Positions 61,691 to 64,000 of a stretch of 64,000 nt of DNA are shown here, one piece after another. Every line of letters starts with the position of its first letter. The first letter of the stretch is position 1. Source of the DNA: Archegozetes longisetosus (Eukaryota > Arthropoda > Arachnida > Sarcoptiformes > Trhypochthoniidae); the NCBI GenBank assembly GCA_018873245.2, contig JAEMBT020000001.1, positions 3,844,001 through 3,908,000 of the forward strand, read 5' to 3'. The notes beneath the pieces are model-generated. The model ran no database searches. It was not told where the DNA came from and saw only the letters and a program-made list of their open reading frames with translations. Made by a program: the position numbers and the translations under genes.

Positions 61691-64000
61691 TACTTTTAAC
61701 ACATATTTACATAAAACTAGATGTTTAGAATCGAAAAATCTTTTCAAATGATTTGATTGTTCAAATAGATGCATAATTCATAAGTTGATTTGAGACGGCA
61801 TTACTTGTTTACACATTACCCACAATGGTTTGCATACTGTTGACCGATGCAAAATACACAATTCGTACAACTTATACAAAACTCATACAACTTATACAAA
61901 ATTGCATATATAATACAAAAATACAAAACCTAACTTAACAATCGACAACTGACTGGTGTTCGACTAACCGGACGGCAATCTATGTAACATAATAGGGGCT
62001 ATTTTGCTGACAATTTTTGAAGCACCGCCACTCCATGCATGTCTGATTTTATCCCCCATTTCTTCTTCTATGTCTCGTGTTTTCATTTGCAATGCAAAAC
62101 ATACATGTGGGGACTGAGGGAGTATTGGAGTGATCTATAGAGTACTTACTATAAAGTCCTATCTCTCACTTATATAACAATAGAGATACGACTCTATAGC
62201 ACTTAACTAACCACTCGATGGTTGGCTCTGATTCCGGGCTCGAAAAACGTTAGCTTCATAGATCAAGTGATAACTTGTTAGCCTGAATTTTGTTGTTCGC
62301 TTTCGTGGCCAACTCCTGAGAGAGTTAGATACTTCAATTTTAACTATTTGCCCATTGAAGTCTTTATTGAATTGTATTTTAATCAATCACATCATCTTGA
62401 CTGGTATTCTCATTAAATGGCATCCTTTTCATTCTTTATTGGTATATAAGTTTGAGAATTATTTTTCACATTTTTATTGAACTTGAGATAAAGCACAAAA
62501 TCTAAAGCTAACAAATACTTATCAAAATTTCTATCTTAATACGAGCTGAATATAGAGCTCGTGAGTTGAATACAGAGCTCGTGAGTTGAATATAGTTTGC
62601 TTTTAGAAATAATTTTCTTCTTTAGAAAGTTTCCAAAATATTTTGTAATGTAATACTGGAAGGAAATGCTCTCTTCCGTCGCTCTCATTAAAACTTTGAA
62701 AAGTTCATATCAGACTTGAGTTACATTTTATACATTGCTTACACAAACTTATATTTTATGTCCGAATAACTTAATTAATAGCTCTCTTTTCTTCAATTTA
62801 CTATCACACTACTCAACGTTTCAAGACTTCATAACTTAATAATGAACTTTTTGAAAATTGTCCCTGTTTTGACTCGAGTTTTTTCGCTCTTATCTGAGCC
62901 TAAGTTAATATGGAATTAGAGAAAAAATGTAAAAATCTATTAATAGAAAAAGCAAATAGAAAGTATGTAAAAACTAAATAGTTTGATAACTATCTATAGA
63001 AATGATTTACAACCAGGAATAATAGATAAGTGTCGCAATTTCTCTAAAAGGAAACATAGAATATGGTGATAAGGGAATAAATTAAAATGCATTTTCTTAA
63101 TTGAAATGTTATCTTACTTTAGTTGGAGTAGAAAACAAGTGGCTCTTTCACGATAGCCTTATCGCTAAAACACATCTAATGTATTTTTATTATCTATTTT
63201 CTAAACTACTATAAGTCACGTATTTCGCACTACTATAAATATGGAAATAAATGTCAAGTCATCTAACGATATAGTATTCTCTACTTTTACGTTATTAAAA
63301 CTTTTAATTAGTTTAATGAAAACCAGAACTTTCACTCGAAAAATCGTTGAGAATATTCTCTAAATTTTAGGGTTTGTTCATTAGATGAATATTTTAGAAA
63401 ATAATTAAGAATACTGTCTGAGTATTCTGAGGAGTTGACAATGAGATAAATATTTAAAAAGAATACAAAGAGGTGTAAAATGAAGTTGAAATAAAAGTTG
63501 ATATGTAGAAAGACTGATATGAAATATACTTTGGTCTCATTCTTATTGGTATATTATTTTTATGGTTCACGTCTTTTATAGAATCCATTAAAAATAGTCA
63601 ATATATGGAAGCTAACTTTCATTTGATTTGTTGGTTCACTTTTCTTATCATTTTGCTCTCTATACCACAGATTTGATTATTGAGAACAAAATAGTATTCT
63701 TGTCATGTATAAAACCGATTGGAATGACTTTTTTAGTTTGCATTGAATAATCCATACAATTTGCTGGTATTGTATGATATTTACTCGAATCCATTCTGAC
63801 TCTAACGGTCTTACATAAAACCAAAGCCTATAAAACATAGTTATATATTGTTAAATAAATGTCCCATTAATAGAGTGTAGTATATCCAGACCTAACTTAA
63901 TGATCTTACACTCAAACTTTGTTTAAAATTACAGTATAGTCTCGATATAGTGATTTGATGGCAATCGATGACTAACATTAACTATAAACAGGTTTTAATA

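Larger units (their letters stand above)
60680..64000 (+). other. Start of the next Dscam intron
   Basis: Begins GTAAGC. No Ig4-like frame is visible up to the window edge, so the intron is longer than 3.3 kb. It contains the 60.9 kb minisatellite, a 60-bp duplication at about 61577-61690 and a weak hairpin at 62135-62199. Confidence 0.7.

Noticed and set aside
62135-62199. Hairpin with CTATAGAGT arms
   Set aside because: Arms pair for only 9 and 7 bp with a 16-nt asymmetry, too weak to call a structured element on its own.

Overview
This is a eukaryotic nuclear window, AT-rich (by eye roughly 70% A+T), with spliced genes, AATAAA signals and many simple repeats. The genes point to an arthropod: a Dscam-type immunoglobulin cell-adhesion gene, an ecto-5'-nucleotidase, a PRPF38B splicing factor and short TTAGG-like tracts. 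The Dscam Ig2 and Ig3 domains each sit in one uninterrupted exon, with no visible array of alternative half-Ig cassettes. That argues against insects and crustaceans and fits a chelicerate such as a mite. The lineage is an inference; no species can be named from the sequence.

Layout. The first 6.2 kb is compact. PRPF38B (+, two exons, 43-1799) converges on a small secreted Gly/Pro/His-rich protein gene (-, two exons, 2617-1961). Next comes a GPI-anchored 5'-nucleotidase-like gene (-, three exons, 6172-4259). Introns in these genes are 66-467 bp. From about 6.2 kb to 49.07 kb I see no convincing coding exon. This stretch holds a family of 225-235 bp TA-flanked inverted-repeat elements (MITEs), many minisatellites, GAATATTC-palindrome arrays, TTAGG-like tracts and, from 37 kb on, (GA)n/(CT)n tracts. 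A GC-richer block at about 43.08-43.68 kb is my best guess for a Dscam promoter and first exon.

From 49.07 to 60.68 kb four in-phase exons on the + strand encode Dscam Ig1 (two exons), Ig2 (one exon) and Ig3 (one exon), separated by introns of 772, 8402 and 1474 bp. The rest of the gene must lie beyond the right edge; the signal-peptide exon was not securely found.

The genes do not form a pathway. PRPF38B acts in spliceosome activation, the nucleotidase at the cell surface in extracellular purine breakdown, and Dscam in homophilic neuronal recognition. The contrast between three compact genes and one gene with very large repeat-rich introns and upstream region is the main structural theme. 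The most notable non-genic signals are the MITE family (two subfamilies sharing ends but not interiors), a triplicated 3' splice site at the Ig3 exon, and two unlinked arrays with the same 17-bp period and GAATATTC core.
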